In this document: positions 1-9,092 of the stretch, piece after piece
How the letters are laid out: each line of letters starts with the position of its first letter
Numbering within the stretch: position 1 is the stretch's first letter
Source: Planctomycetota bacterium
GTDB lineage: Bacteria > Planctomycetota > Planctomycetia > Planctomycetales > Planctomycetaceae
Direction of reading: 5' to 3'
Assembly: GCA_027623235.1 (NCBI GenBank)
Contig: JAQBVJ010000075.1
Coordinates: forward strand, 1-35,353
DNA: 35,353 bases
Translations under genes and position numbers: made by a program
Notes under the pieces: model-generated
The model's input: only the letters and a program-made list of their open reading frames with translations
What the model was told of the DNA's origin: nothing
Databases searched by the model: none

Positions 1-15
1 GTAAACCAATGAAAA

Positions 16-47
16 GGGCCAACTTGCGATCTCTCGCAAATTGGCCC
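16..47 (-). terminator. Rho-independent terminator of tmRNA
   Basis: Fourteen-base arms at 16-29 and 34-47 pair around a 4-nt loop (one G-U wobble on the minus strand). Read on the minus strand the stem is followed by TTTT (complement of 12-15). It lies 4 nt beyond the mature 3' end of the tmRNA, so it is a classical intrinsic terminator for that gene. Confidence 0.9.
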
Positions 48-50
48 CAG

Positions 51-406
51 TGGAGGCGGCGGGAATCGAACCCGCGTCCTGATGTCCCTCGGGCAGAGCC
101 TCTACGTGCGTAGTCTGTTGATTGGGTCTCGCTTTGTTCGGCTCTCCAGACAAGGCCTTACGCAGCCAGTTCGCAACTTTGTCTCACGCCAGGCGTAGTG
201 AACATTGACCTGACGCCAGTCTTGAATTTGTGACCAGCTTTCGGACTCCTCAGACGGGGATTCCTAGGCCGGAATGGTTGCTACGCAACCATTGAAAACT
301 GCCGGTTTTTGGCAATTAGTTTTTGATCAGCTTTTAACGTGGCCTGCTGATCAACCACGGCACGCCACCCTGACTTACGGTGACCCAGTCGAAACCGATC
401 GCCCCC
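51..406 (-). ncRNA. ssrA: tmRNA (transfer-messenger RNA)
   Basis: This RNA rescues stalled ribosomes and adds a degradation tag to the unfinished protein. The minus-strand 5' end GGGGGCG (406-400) pairs with the 3' end CGCCTCC (58-52) to give a 7-bp acceptor stem with one G-U. The 5' part reads GGTTTCGAC, the hallmark tmRNA D-loop region, and the 3' part holds the T-arm GGTTCGATTCC. The discriminator A is at 51 and CCA is not encoded. The only sensible tag frame starts with resume codon GCT at 331-329 and ends at TAG (283-281): ADQKLIAKNRQFSMVA. The stop sits in the loop of a perfect GGTTGC/GCAACC hairpin (276-290). The length of 356 nt is normal. Identity is near certain; the exact tag start is inferred. 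Confidence 0.97.
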
Positions 407-873
407 TTCTCTCCTGAACCAGATTCGTGAGTGCCCTGAGAGCCAGCTCATGAAGTCCGATCTTCGAACCAGTACAGCTCGACACGATTGCCGAGCTGGA
501 GGTCCGAGAGATTATGGCCGAACTTTGAGTCAGGTCAACGCGGTTATCCAAAGGCGAAAGAAGCATCCGGCAAACTGCCGAGTGCCTTCTCGGAGGCTGA
601 TTGTGTCGAGTTTGCCGGTTATGTAACCTTCGATCTGTCCGCCTGTCTGGCAGAGAATGAGCGAGGGAACGCGGCACCGGGCCGGTCTCCGAGCTACATT
701 TGCCAGTCTGTGCAGTCACCGTCCTGTCAGTTTTTCCTGCAGTCGCGTTCAGACATCGCGGCAGATCTCACCGAATCCGGGCGACGATTGCTTGGCTGGC
801 CTGGCCTTCACGCCGCAACTACGTATGCCGCAGTCTTAAAGCTGCGTCGCAAGTACAGAACGCAGGAGTCAAA
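407..873. other. Intergenic region, tmRNA / ftsH (divergent)
   Basis: This 467-bp region separates the divergent tmRNA and ftsH genes and must carry promoters for both. I see no convincing -35/-10 pair, riboswitch or coding sequence. The open frames here lack a ribosome binding site or any family resemblance. Confidence 0.5.
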
Positions 874-3000
874 ATGGCGTCTCCGGAGAATGGAAACAAG
901 GAGCCCGGCGGCAATCGGCGTCCCGACGCCGACAGTCCAAAGTCGATGCCACCGGGCATGATGATGATGATGGTTCTGGTCGTACTGGTGCTCCTGTTCT
1001 GGGCTTTCAACAGTAGCCGGCACCCGGGCACTGAGGTTCGCTATGACTTTTTCCTTTCGCAGCTTGACGCGAAGAACGTGACCGAAGTGAAGGCCACGGA
1101 AAACATCATTGAGGGCAAGTGGGTCAAGATCCCGCCGAAAGACGGCGACACGGAGTTCGCCGAGGAATTTTATTTGTGCCTTCCCATCTGGGCAGATCAG
1201 GATCCTGAGCTGCGTACGAAACTGGCGAGTGTTAAACAAAGCGCGAAGTCCGCTGACGCCTACTCCATGGCAAAGATGTGGCCGTGGCTGATCATGATGG
1301 CGATACTGCTTGTCGTTTTCGTTGTGATGATGCGCCGCAATTCTGATCCGATGGGGTCGGGATTTCTGGGAACGTTTTCGCGCAGTCCGGCCAAGAAGTT
1401 TCAGTCGAGCGACCAGCAAACGACATTTAAAGATGTTGCTGCGATGGAACAGGCAAAGTCGGAGCTCATGGAGATTGTCGAGTTCCTCAAGAGTCCGGCG
1501 AAATTCCAGCGGCTGGGAGCTCAGATCCCGAAAGGCGTTCTGCTGGTGGGCCCGCCAGGAACGGGCAAGACGCTCATGGCCCGCGCAATTGCCGGTGAGG
1601 CCGGTGTGCCGTTTTACTCGATCAACGGCTCAGAATTCATTCAGATGTTTGTGGGTGTCGGGGCGAGTCGTGTCCGAGACCTGTTTCAGAACGCGAAGGA
1701 CCACTCGCCCTGCATCATCTTCATCGATGAAATCGACGCCGTCGGGCGTCACCGCGGTGCGGGACTTGGCGGCGGACACGATGAGCGCGAGCAGACGCTC
1801 AACCAGATTCTCAGTGAGATGGACGGCTTTGAGCAAACGGCGTCGGTGATTGTCGTTGCCGCAACAAACCGGCCGGACGTGCTCGACCCGGCGCTCATGC
1901 GACCTGGTCGTTTCGATCGCCACGTCACTGTCGACCGTCCGGCAAAGGAAGGCCGCGAGCAGATTCTCAAGGTGCACACGAAAAAGGTGCCGCTCGGAGA
2001 TGACGTCAAGCTGAAAGAGATCGCCAAGTCGACGACGGGATTCTCGGGGGCAGAACTGAAAAACCTCGTCAATGAAGCGGCGCTGCTGGCTGTCAGAGCC
2101 GATCGAAACTACGTCACCACACTCGAATTTGAACAGGCAAAAGACCGGGTCCTGATGGGGCCCAAGCGGGAAGAAAAGCTCACGGAGAAGGCTCGCAGGA
2201 TGACGGCTTACCACGAAGCCGGACACGCTCTGGTGGGATGGTTCCTGCCGGGAATCAATGAGGTCGACAAGGTCACAATTATCCCGCGTGGTCGCGCTCT
2301 GGGAGTCACTCAGTTTCGGCCTGACGAAGAGAATCTGCACGTTGGAGAACGGCGTTTGCATAATCACCTGGCAATGGCAATGGGTGGACGGGCGGCCGAA
2401 AAGATTATCTATGATGAATTTGCCGCCGGTGCTGAGAGCGACCTCAAAGAAGCGTCCGCACTCGCGCGCCGAATGGTTTCCCGGTGGGGGATGAGCGATC
2501 GGATCGGTCCTGTCGCGTTCCGCCAGAGCGAGGAACATCCGTTTCTTGGAAAAGAGATTCACGAAGCCCGCGAGTTCAGTGACGAAACGGCCCACGCCAT
2601 CGACGAGGAAACGGCGGCCATCATGCGGCGGGCTGAAGTCACGGCGGTGGCGCTCCTGAATGAGCGGCGCGACGAACTGGAGCTACTCACCGATCAGTTG
2701 ATGGAGCATGAGTCTCTCAATCGTGATGACCTGATCCGACTGCTCGGACAATCTGCCGGCTTTGATGAAGATCAGGAGAGCGACGAATCGGACGATTCCG
2801 AAGGCGGGTCTGAGAGTTTTGAAGGTCCGGCAGGGCTGCCTGACAGTGATGACGTTGATGACGTTTCAGATGATGACGTTTCGATCGAGTCCGAAACACT
2901 CGACGAGAAGATGGCTGATCAGAATGAGCTTGGCACGGTCGATGAGACGCTTTTCAAGCAGGCGAACCGGCAACTCAGAGAAGGCGAACGCAACTCATGA
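874..3000 (+). CDS. ftsH: ATP-dependent zinc metalloprotease FtsH
   Basis: Membrane-anchored AAA+ protease that unfolds and degrades membrane and soluble proteins. The start is ATG 874, with AGGAG at 864-868; this gives 708 residues. Two membrane segments (about 29-45 and 136-153) flank a short periplasmic loop. The AAA domain has Walker A GPPGTGKT (226-233), Walker B IIFIDEID (281-288) and the SRH ending in MRPGRFDR (342-349). The protease domain has HEAGH (447-451) and a third zinc ligand candidate D523. After about residue 632 there is an unusual, very acidic Asp/Glu/Ser-rich tail, which makes the protein longer than the roughly 640-residue E. coli enzyme. The stop overlaps the next start (ATGA), so the two genes are probably translationally coupled. 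The frame remains open upstream to 700, but that extension has no ribosome binding site. Confidence 0.96.
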   Translation: MASPENGNKEPGGNRRPDADSPKSMPPGMMMMMVLVVLVLLFWAFNSSRHPGTEVRYDFFLSQLDAKNVTEVKATENIIEGKWVKIPPKDGDTEFAEEFYLCLPIWADQDPELRTKLASVKQSAKSADAYSMAKMWPWLIMMAILLVVFVVMMRRNSDPMGSGFLGTFSRSPAKKFQSSDQQTTFKDVAAMEQAKSELMEIVEFLKSPAKFQRLGAQIPKGVLLVGPPGTGKTLMARAIAGEAGVPFYSINGSEFIQMFVGVGASRVRDLFQNAKDHSPCIIFIDEIDAVGRHRGAGLGGGHDEREQTLNQILSEMDGFEQTASVIVVAATNRPDVLDPALMRPGRFDRHVTVDRPAKEGREQILKVHTKKVPLGDDVKLKEIAKSTTGFSGAELKNLVNEAALLAVRADRNYVTTLEFEQAKDRVLMGPKREEKLTEKARRMTAYHEAGHALVGWFLPGINEVDKVTIIPRGRALGVTQFRPDEENLHVGERRLHNHLAMAMGGRAAEKIIYDEFAAGAESDLKEASALARRMVSRWGMSDRIGPVAFRQSEEHPFLGKEIHEAREFSDETAHAIDEETAAIMRRAEVTAVALLNERRDELELLTDQLMEHESLNRDDLIRLLGQSAGFDEDQESDESDDSEGGSESFEGPAGLPDSDDVDDVSDDDVSIESETLDEKMADQNELGTVDETLFKQANRQLREGERNS

Positions 3001-3353
3001 GCGACTTCCGCGTCACGATCTACCACAACCCTCGCTGCACCAAGAGCCGACAGACTCTTCAGCTGATTCAGGACGCCGGGATTGAGCCGGAAATCGTCGA
3101 GTACCTCAAGTCGCCTCCAAATGCGCAGGAGATCGACGGGATCCTGAAGAAGCTGAAGCTTGAACCGCTTGACGCGATGCGCCGCAACGAAGCGGTCTTC
3201 AAAGAGCTGGGTCTGAACAGCGACACACCGCGCGATGTCGCCATCTCTGCGATGGCCGACAACCCGATCCTGATCGAACGGCCAATCGTTGTCCGCGGCC
3301 GCAAAGCCGTCATCGGCCGACCACCGGAAAACGTCAACGAGCTTCTGCGTTGA
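2997..3353 (+). CDS. arsC: ArsC/Spx-family reductase (arsenate reductase-like)
   Basis: 118 residues with a thioredoxin-like fold of the glutaredoxin-dependent ArsC family. The N-terminus HNPRCTKSR carries catalytic-type Cys14. The arginines that bind oxyanion in ArsC have plausible counterparts: R62, R95 (in IERP) and R108 (in IGRPPE). This favours ArsC over the YffB or Spx branches, which keep fewer of these residues. The gene overlaps ftsH by 4 bp (ATGA) and is followed by a strong terminator, so it is the last gene of a two-gene unit. No arsR, arsB or acr3 is in the window, so a true arsenate-detoxifying role is inferred from family only; it could be a general thiol reductase. Confidence 0.85.
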   Translation: MSDFRVTIYHNPRCTKSRQTLQLIQDAGIEPEIVEYLKSPPNAQEIDGILKKLKLEPLDAMRRNEAVFKELGLNSDTPRDVAISAMADNPILIERPIVVRGRKAVIGRPPENVNELLR

Positions 3354-3393
3354 GCCGTTCGAGTTTCGACGGATTTCAAAAACGAACACAAAA

Positions 3394-3423
3394 AAGCGGA
3401 GCGGGAATGTCCTCGCTCCGCTT
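3394..3423. terminator. Bidirectional terminator, arsC / DUF1080 gene
   Basis: The arms GCGGAGCG (3396-3403) and CGCTCCGC (3414-3421), extended by AA/TT, enclose a 10-nt loop. An A-rich run lies to the left and TTCATTTTT to the right, so it can end transcription from both convergent genes. Confidence 0.85.
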
Positions 3424-3451
3424 CATTTTTCGGGTCAATTGCCAGCGACAC

Positions 3452-4798
3452 CTAATCAATGGCAGTCGTTTTTTCTGTCGGCAGATTTCGAATTCGCACG
3501 TTGCGGAACTCGACAGGATCGCCATGCCCGGCGAAGCCGAAGAAGCCGCTCGTTCGATTCATTCCAGGGTGAGGCTTACCGCCCATGAACTCTTTGACGG
3601 TTGCCAGGTCCGCGTTCAGGATGACCGAGCCGTTCAGCTCAACCTTGATCGTTGAGCCTTTTACGGTGACTTCCTGGTAGTTCCAGTCGCCCACCGGTCG
3701 CTGGTAGCCGCGATGAGCTGCCACCATCCCGTAGACCGATCCGTGGTACTGCCGCTTGTCGAGATTCGCGTATTTCTCGGCTGTATTGTCCAGAACCTGC
3801 AGTTCGGTCATGCCGACGTAAGCGGTGTCGCCGGTTCCCGGATAGCGAATGGCGAGGCCATTGTTGCCACCAGGTGGCACTTTGAATTCCAGGCGGGCGA
3901 CAAAGTCTGAGACTTCTTTTTCCCAGTAGATCGTGCCACCGCTCTTCGGCTTGCAGCGAATCGCCTTGTCGACCACTTCGTAGTTTCCGACCGGCCCTTT
4001 CCACCCGGAGAGATCGCTGCCGTTGAAAATCGACTCGAAGCCAGCGTCGCTTCCGGCAAGCCTTTCGTTGGCTTCTTCCGAATCGATCTCGTGAATGAAA
4101 ATGTTCTTCCAGCGAATTTCTCCACCGTGAGTCTGAAGCTGAATCGCACCTTTGTGAATCAGCGGATCGCTGCGGTTCCAGAAATTCTCATGAGTCGCAT
4201 TCTCAACGACGAGCTTCCCATTCAGCCAAATCCAGGTGCGGGCTCCCAGCTGAATAATTCGGAACCGATTCCACTCACCGAACGGTTTATCGGCGAGGAC
4301 TGCCGGGTCCTTGCCGGGAGCTCCCTTGCTGTTATTCCACAGACCGCCGGACCCTTTGTCGGCTCCGATGCCCCACTTGCCGCCGGCTTCGGTGTAATCC
4401 CAGATCTGCACCTGCGGGTTGTACTTCAGGTAGATGCCACTGTCAGCTTTCGCGACGGTCTTGTAGTCGACCCACAGTTCGTAATCAGAGAACTCTTCCT
4501 TCGTTGTGAAGTAGTTGCCGTGCCCGTCGTTGACCAGTTCACCATCCTCGATCGTCCAGTGCTTGATGGACTCTTCCCAGTTGGCTTTGTAGAGAGCGTC
4601 ACGATCCTCGTCAGACATCTCCGCAAGCTTGTACGGATTCGACTGACCGTGCGAGAGCCCGCGCCAGCCGTCCAGATTCTTACCATTGAAAAGAGCCTTG
4701 AATCCTTTTGGCGGCACGTTGTTTTCTCCGCCTTCGTCGGCGGCGAAAGTCGGAAGTGTCAGCGCGAAACACAGAGCGCTGTAAATGAGGAGTCGCAT
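3452..4798 (-). CDS. Secreted protein with two DUF1080 domains
   Basis: 448 residues with an N-terminal signal peptide (about 1-19, ending TFAA). The start ATG at 4798 is supported by AAGGAG eight bases upstream; the frame runs upstream to 4894, but that stretch precedes the signal peptide. Two copies of a DUF1080 (3-keto-disaccharide hydrolase, LamG-like beta-sandwich) module follow: one opens FKALFNGKNLDGW near residue 33 and the second opens FESIFNGSDLSGW near residue 257. Both carry the family's substrate-face features such as the GDWNYQEV region late in copy two. The family is abundant in planctomycetes and linked to glycan breakdown. The gene is divergent from the sulfatase-phosphatase gene, which suggests a shared polysaccharide-related setting. 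The catalytic activity of this protein is inferred. Confidence 0.88.
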   Translation of the reverse strand: MRLLIYSALCFALTLPTFAADEGGENNVPPKGFKALFNGKNLDGWRGLSHGQSNPYKLAEMSDEDRDALYKANWEESIKHWTIEDGELVNDGHGNYFTTKEEFSDYELWVDYKTVAKADSGIYLKYNPQVQIWDYTEAGGKWGIGADKGSGGLWNNSKGAPGKDPAVLADKPFGEWNRFRIIQLGARTWIWLNGKLVVENATHENFWNRSDPLIHKGAIQLQTHGGEIRWKNIFIHEIDSEEANERLAGSDAGFESIFNGSDLSGWKGPVGNYEVVDKAIRCKPKSGGTIYWEKEVSDFVARLEFKVPPGGNNGLAIRYPGTGDTAYVGMTELQVLDNTAEKYANLDKRQYHGSVYGMVAAHRGYQRPVGDWNYQEVTVKGSTIKVELNGSVILNADLATVKEFMGGKPHPGMNRTSGFFGFAGHGDPVEFRNVRIRNLPTEKTTAID

Positions 4799-5133
4799 GC
4801 TGAAGTCTCCTTGAGGGGTGAGAGGCCGACTCGTCGAATCGAGCCGGGCCTGAAGCTGGCAGGAGTCGCGGCGAAGCAGATTTTTGTCCGCCACGGGGAG
4901 CTGATGAGCCTATGCCGAGCCCGCGATCTTGTCGAGTGACCGCCTGCAAGCCGCGCGGGCCGGCAGCAATGTAAACCGGAGTTGCGATCGGCCGGACTTG
5001 CCTCGCGCTTCCTGCTGCGGATTGGTGTTGTGTTTGTGACTCACTTTCCTTTACCTGGAGAAATCGGTATCGATGCCGCAGGCAGCCCGCAATGGCATGT
5101 CTTGACGAAGCCCGTAAGGCAAAGGAACTCACG
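4799..5133. other. Divergent intergenic region, DUF1080 / sulfatase
   Basis: 335 bp between two divergent genes for secreted proteins. It must hold promoters for both. I see no tRNA, riboswitch or clear operator palindrome in it. The only coding-like extension, upstream of 5134, is just the same open frame before the signal peptide. Confidence 0.45.
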
Positions 5134-8064
5134 ATGAAGAATGTCAGAATTCGATTCATCAGCCGGCAACGAAGTCTTGTTCGAACTGCCAGCCTGATGC
5201 TGGTTGCTCTGGCAGGTCTGTTGATGGCCGATCCGTCTGGAGCCGCAGACCGGAAACCCAACTTCATCATCATCAACATTGATGACCTGGGTTATGCCGA
5301 CATCGAGCCGTTCGGGTCGAAGGTCAACCGGACTCCGAACCTCAACCGGATGGCGGCAGAAGGGCGACGATTGACGAGTCACTATGCGGCTCCGGTCTGC
5401 TCGCCGTCGCGGGCCTCACTGATGACAGGCTGCTATCCGAAACGGGTGCTGAGTATTCCTCACGTCCTGTTTCCGGGCAACGACGTCGGACTCGATCAGC
5501 GCGAGACAACGGTCGCTGAGCTGCTCCGGGAGAAAGGTTACGCGACGGGGTGCATCGGCAAGTGGCACCTGGGCGATCAGCCGGAGTTTCTGCCTCGCAA
5601 GCACGGCTTCGATTATTACTACGGACTGCCCTACTCGAACGACATGGGTCCGGCCGGGGACGGTGTGAAGAGCAACCTCGGCGCGCCGCTGCCGAAGCCG
5701 GGAACCGGTCGCAACGGTCAGCCGCCGCTGCCATTGATGAGAAACGAAACGGTCCTGCAGCGAGTTCTCCCCGCCGACCAGCAGGCCATTGTCGAACGCT
5801 ACACGAACGAAGCCGTCACGTTTCTGTGGGATCACCGCGACGAGCCGTTCTTCCTGTACCTGCCGCACTCGGCCGTCCACTTTCCGCTGTACCCCAGCGA
5901 ACGATTTCGCGGCAAGTCGAAGCACGGACTGTTTGGCGACTGGGTTGAGGAAGTCGACTGGAGCGTCGGGCGAGTGCTCGACACCGTCCGCGACCTGGGC
6001 CTCGCAAAAAACACGATGGTGATTTTCACCTCAGACAACGGCGGGCAGAATCAGCACGGAGCGATCAATCTGCCGCTGCGAGGCGGCAAAGGTTCGACGC
6101 TGGAAGGCGGCATGCGGGTCTGCACAGTCGCGTGGTGGCCCGGGAAAATCCCCGCCAGCACCGAGACCGCGGAAATCACCAGCCACATGGATTTCCTGCC
6201 GACCCTCACGAAGCTCGCCGGCGGCAAAGTGCCGGACGATCGCAGAATCGACGGCGGAGACATCTGGCCGCTCCTCGCCGGTCACGCCGACGCGAAGACG
6301 CCGTACGAATCGTTCCTCTATTACCGCGGCCTCAACCTGCAGGCCGTCCGCAGCGGCCCATGGAAGCTGCACCTGCAGAAGGGTGAGCTTTACAACCTTG
6401 AGACCGACATCGGTGAGGCCACAAACGTCGCGAAAGACAACGAAGAAGTCATCACAAAACTGCGAGCCATCGCCGCCGCGCAGAAGAACGACCTCGGCGC
6501 GACCGACATTGGCCCCGGCTGCCGTCCACTCGGCCGAGTAGAGAACGCGCAACCGCTGATCGACCACGACGGCAAAGTGCGAGCCGGCTTCGAACCGCGG
6601 CCGGTCCACGCGGCACAGGGAATCATGCTGGGCGAGCTGACCTCGACCAGCGTCCTGGCCCAGGTGCGGCTGACAAAGACGGACCATCTGGTGCCGAATT
6701 CGTACGTCGCGCGCGACGGTCACAAGACAGGAGACGTGCCGGGCACCGCCGGGGTCGTTCGATTTATCCTTCTTCCAAATTCTCCAGCGATCAGTTCTCT
6801 GTCTCGTCGGGTTCTCGGCACGATTACCGTTTCTGACAACCGGGATTTTATTGGCCGGATTAAAGCGACTGACTTGAAACCGGATACGGAGTACCGCCTG
6901 GCGACGCAGATTGGGCCAGACGAAGACAACCTTCTGCCGGGTCCGTCTGCAACATTTCGAACTCACCCGGGAGAAGACTCCCAAAGGCCGGTCAGCTTCG
7001 TTGTCGTCACGGGGATGAACTACGCAAAGTTTCATGGCGACGAACGAATGGACCGCGCGCTTCATCTGAAAAACAACAACACGGTATTGCCGGCGCCCCA
7101 CTCGGGACCGGACAAGCATCTTGGGTATCCGGCTCTGGATTCGATTCTGCGGCTTAAGCCAAACTTCTTTGTCGGCACCGGCGACAATGTTTATTACGAC
7201 ACGCCGCCGGGGGACGAGCATCGGGCTCAGCACGTTCCCGAGCTGCGGCAGAAGTGGCACGAGCAGTTCGTCCAGCCGCGATACCGGAATCTGTTCGCCG
7301 CCGTACCGACGTACTGGATGATCGACGACCACGATTACCGTATTGACGACGGTGACAACACCGGTGACCACCTGCCGTCTCCCGAGACCGGCCTGCGGAT
7401 GATGCTTGAGCAGTTGCCGTACGGACCCGCCGACCGGGACAAAGAAACGAAGACTTATCGGACTCACCGAGTCAGCAAGGATCTTCAAGTCTGGTTCACG
7501 GAGAACCGCGTCTACCGCAGCCCGAACGCGATGAAAGACGGCCCGGACAAATCGATCTGGGGCAAAGAGCAGAAGGCGTGGCTGATGAAAACGCTGGCCG
7601 AAAGCGATGCGACGTTCAAACTGCTGGTCTCGCCAACGCCCATGATCGGCCCGGACGACAAACGCAAATTCGACAACCACACGAACTTCAACGGCTTCCG
7701 CCACGAACGCGACGAGTTCTTCAAGTGGCTGGGCGAGTCCGGTGCCGGCAGGAACTTCTACCTGGTCTGCGGAGACCGGCACTGGCAGTACCGCTCGATC
7801 CATCCCAGCGGTGTCGAGGAATTTTCCTGCGGAGCACTCGTCGATCCGAACTCGCGACTTGGCCGTCTGCCAGGTGACCCGGCCTCAACGGACCCGGACG
7901 GCCTCATCAAACAGCCCTATGCTCAGTCCGAACGGTCAGGAGGCTTCCTGCAGATCGAGTCCGCCCGCAGCGAAGCAGGAGAGCCGATCTTGACCTTCCA
8001 GTTCCGCGACGAGCACGGAGTCGTGCTGCACAGACACCAGAAGTCGGCAACGCAGAATCGCTGA
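5134..8064 (+). CDS. Secreted sulfatase - PhoD-like phosphatase fusion
   Basis: 976 residues. Start ATG 5134 follows AAAGGAAC and gives a signal peptide (about 1-37, ending SGA-AD). The first half is a formylglycine sulfatase: metal-site D50/D51, the CSPSR motif (C89 to be converted to formylglycine, R93), GKWHLG (K143, H145) and SDNGG (D301, N302). After about residue 455 the chain continues without a stop into a PhoD-type region: an Ig-like beta segment (about 500-620), then a metallophosphatase core with GTGDNVYYD (681-689), DDHDYR (731-736) and GDRHWQYR (880-887). Sulfatases are common in planctomycetes, where they desulfate algal polysaccharides; PhoD enzymes cleave phosphodiesters and monoesters. 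One polypeptide with both is unusual. It lies opposite the DUF1080 gene and ends 23 bp from the convergent anti-sigma-like gene. Confidence 0.9.
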   Translation: MKNVRIRFISRQRSLVRTASLMLVALAGLLMADPSGAADRKPNFIIINIDDLGYADIEPFGSKVNRTPNLNRMAAEGRRLTSHYAAPVCSPSRASLMTGCYPKRVLSIPHVLFPGNDVGLDQRETTVAELLREKGYATGCIGKWHLGDQPEFLPRKHGFDYYYGLPYSNDMGPAGDGVKSNLGAPLPKPGTGRNGQPPLPLMRNETVLQRVLPADQQAIVERYTNEAVTFLWDHRDEPFFLYLPHSAVHFPLYPSERFRGKSKHGLFGDWVEEVDWSVGRVLDTVRDLGLAKNTMVIFTSDNGGQNQHGAINLPLRGGKGSTLEGGMRVCTVAWWPGKIPASTETAEITSHMDFLPTLTKLAGGKVPDDRRIDGGDIWPLLAGHADAKTPYESFLYYRGLNLQAVRSGPWKLHLQKGELYNLETDIGEATNVAKDNEEVITKLRAIAAAQKNDLGATDIGPGCRPLGRVENAQPLIDHDGKVRAGFEPRPVHAAQGIMLGELTSTSVLAQVRLTKTDHLVPNSYVARDGHKTGDVPGTAGVVRFILLPNSPAISSLSRRVLGTITVSDNRDFIGRIKATDLKPDTEYRLATQIGPDEDNLLPGPSATFRTHPGEDSQRPVSFVVVTGMNYAKFHGDERMDRALHLKNNNTVLPAPHSGPDKHLGYPALDSILRLKPNFFVGTGDNVYYDTPPGDEHRAQHVPELRQKWHEQFVQPRYRNLFAAVPTYWMIDDHDYRIDDGDNTGDHLPSPETGLRMMLEQLPYGPADRDKETKTYRTHRVSKDLQVWFTENRVYRSPNAMKDGPDKSIWGKEQKAWLMKTLAESDATFKLLVSPTPMIGPDDKRKFDNHTNFNGFRHERDEFFKWLGESGAGRNFYLVCGDRHWQYRSIHPSGVEEFSCGALVDPNSRLGRLPGDPASTDPDGLIKQPYAQSERSGGFLQIESARSEAGEPILTFQFRDEHGVVLHRHQKSATQNR

Positions 8065-8087
8065 GCCCGTCCTGCGGGGTTGTCGTG

Positions 8088-9092
8088 TCAGGCAGCGGAC
8101 TCGCCGCTGGCCTTCGGTTTCTCGTCCACCTTTTTGCCGGCGGGCTGATCGACGACAACGAAGATCACTCGCACCGGTGGGGTGGCGGAGCCTCCGCTGG
8201 CTGCTTCCGACTTCCGCCCGGCGGTCGGCTTCTCAGCAAGTTGAGCCAGTCGCGTGCCCGGCTTGAGGACCATCGTTCGCTGCCCCGATCCCTTGAGCTG
8301 CAGATCGTCCTGCGTCTCCTGTTCCAGGTCGGCAAGTGCCAGCGAGGAAACGTCGAGCGAGTCGAACGCGAAACCGTCTCGAACCCGGGCGAGTGCCCGC
8401 GTCAGTTCTTCGGGGCTCGATTCAACATAAACCGCGACGAGGCCTTCTCCGTCTGCGACGTTGCCGTTCTTGTCAACGGGAAGTGACTCACGAGCCAGGA
8501 TCACCTGAAGGGCCTCGATGCTGGATTCGTCCCGGTCCACCACCGTCAAGCGAATCACAGAGACTCCGTCCGAATCGATGCCCTCAATAATGTCGCCGAC
8601 GCGGGCTGCCGTCAGATCGGATCTGGAGATGCTGAGCGACTCGTGGACCTGAACCTGACCGGGCTTCGTTCCACCCGAGCGGTTGGCTGGTTGAGTGCCG
8701 ATCCCCTGTTCCGCAGTCAGCCTTGGAGCCGGATCGACTTCGGCCACGTCATTGCTGCCGTCGCGGTTCATGACGACGACTGCCACCAGCAGGGCGGCCG
8801 CGACGCCGACTACGATTCCCAGTTGGCTGCGGGAAAACGGACTCGCGGCTTCCGGTGCGGCGGGCATCAGCGATTCCCGCTCGACCGCACGCATCACCGC
8901 ACTCCGCAACTCGTCCGGAGCTTTCTGTGGAGCGGCCCCTTTGACCAGCGCCGAAACCTGCTGGAGCTCTTCCAGCTCGCGGCGCAGTTCCGGGTTCGCT
9001 TCGAGTTCCTTCTCGAATTCGGCCCGCTCCGCCAGCGAAAGCTCATTGTCGAGCCACGCTGAAAGACGTTCATTTGATGGGTTGCCTGTCAT
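8088..9092 (-). CDS. Anti-sigma-factor-like single-pass membrane protein
   Basis: 334 residues; ATG at 9092 has GAGG six bases upstream. The N-terminus (about 5-75) is charged and helical, with the SNERLSAWLDNELS opening typical of anti-sigma (RseA/zinc-finger-like) domains. It has no Cys/His zinc motif. A membrane segment follows at about 91-108. The outer part (about 110-334) holds a repeated RsvGDIIEGI-type stretch, low-complexity Ala/Lys at the C-terminus and no recognised enzyme motif. Such proteins normally hold an ECF sigma factor at the membrane and are encoded just behind it. Here no sigma gene precedes it; upstream is non-coding sequence and then a transposase on the other strand. 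The anti-sigma role is inferred from the N-terminal pattern and topology. Confidence 0.68.
   Translation of the reverse strand: MTGNPSNERLSAWLDNELSLAERAEFEKELEANPELRRELEELQQVSALVKGAAPQKAPDELRSAVMRAVERESLMPAAPEAASPFSRSQLGIVVGVAAALLVAVVVMNRDGSNDVAEVDPAPRLTAEQGIGTQPANRSGGTKPGQVQVHESLSISRSDLTAARVGDIIEGIDSDGVSVIRLTVVDRDESSIEALQVILARESLPVDKNGNVADGEGLVAVYVESSPEELTRALARVRDGFAFDSLDVSSLALADLEQETQDDLQLKGSGQRTMVLKPGTRLAQLAEKPTAGRKSEAASGGSATPPVRVIFVVVDQPAGKKVDEKPKASGESAA

Noticed and set aside
700..873. 58-codon N-terminal extension of FtsH
   Set aside because: Not FtsH-like, and the ATG at 874 has AGGAG at the right distance.
4901..4908. CTGATGAG, the core of hammerhead ribozymes
   Set aside because: No matching GAAA core half or flanking stems nearby; chance occurrence.
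6031..7803. 590-codon open frame on the minus strand
   Set aside because: It is antisense to the phosphatase/sulfatase gene, which has clear motifs; this is a GC-driven shadow.
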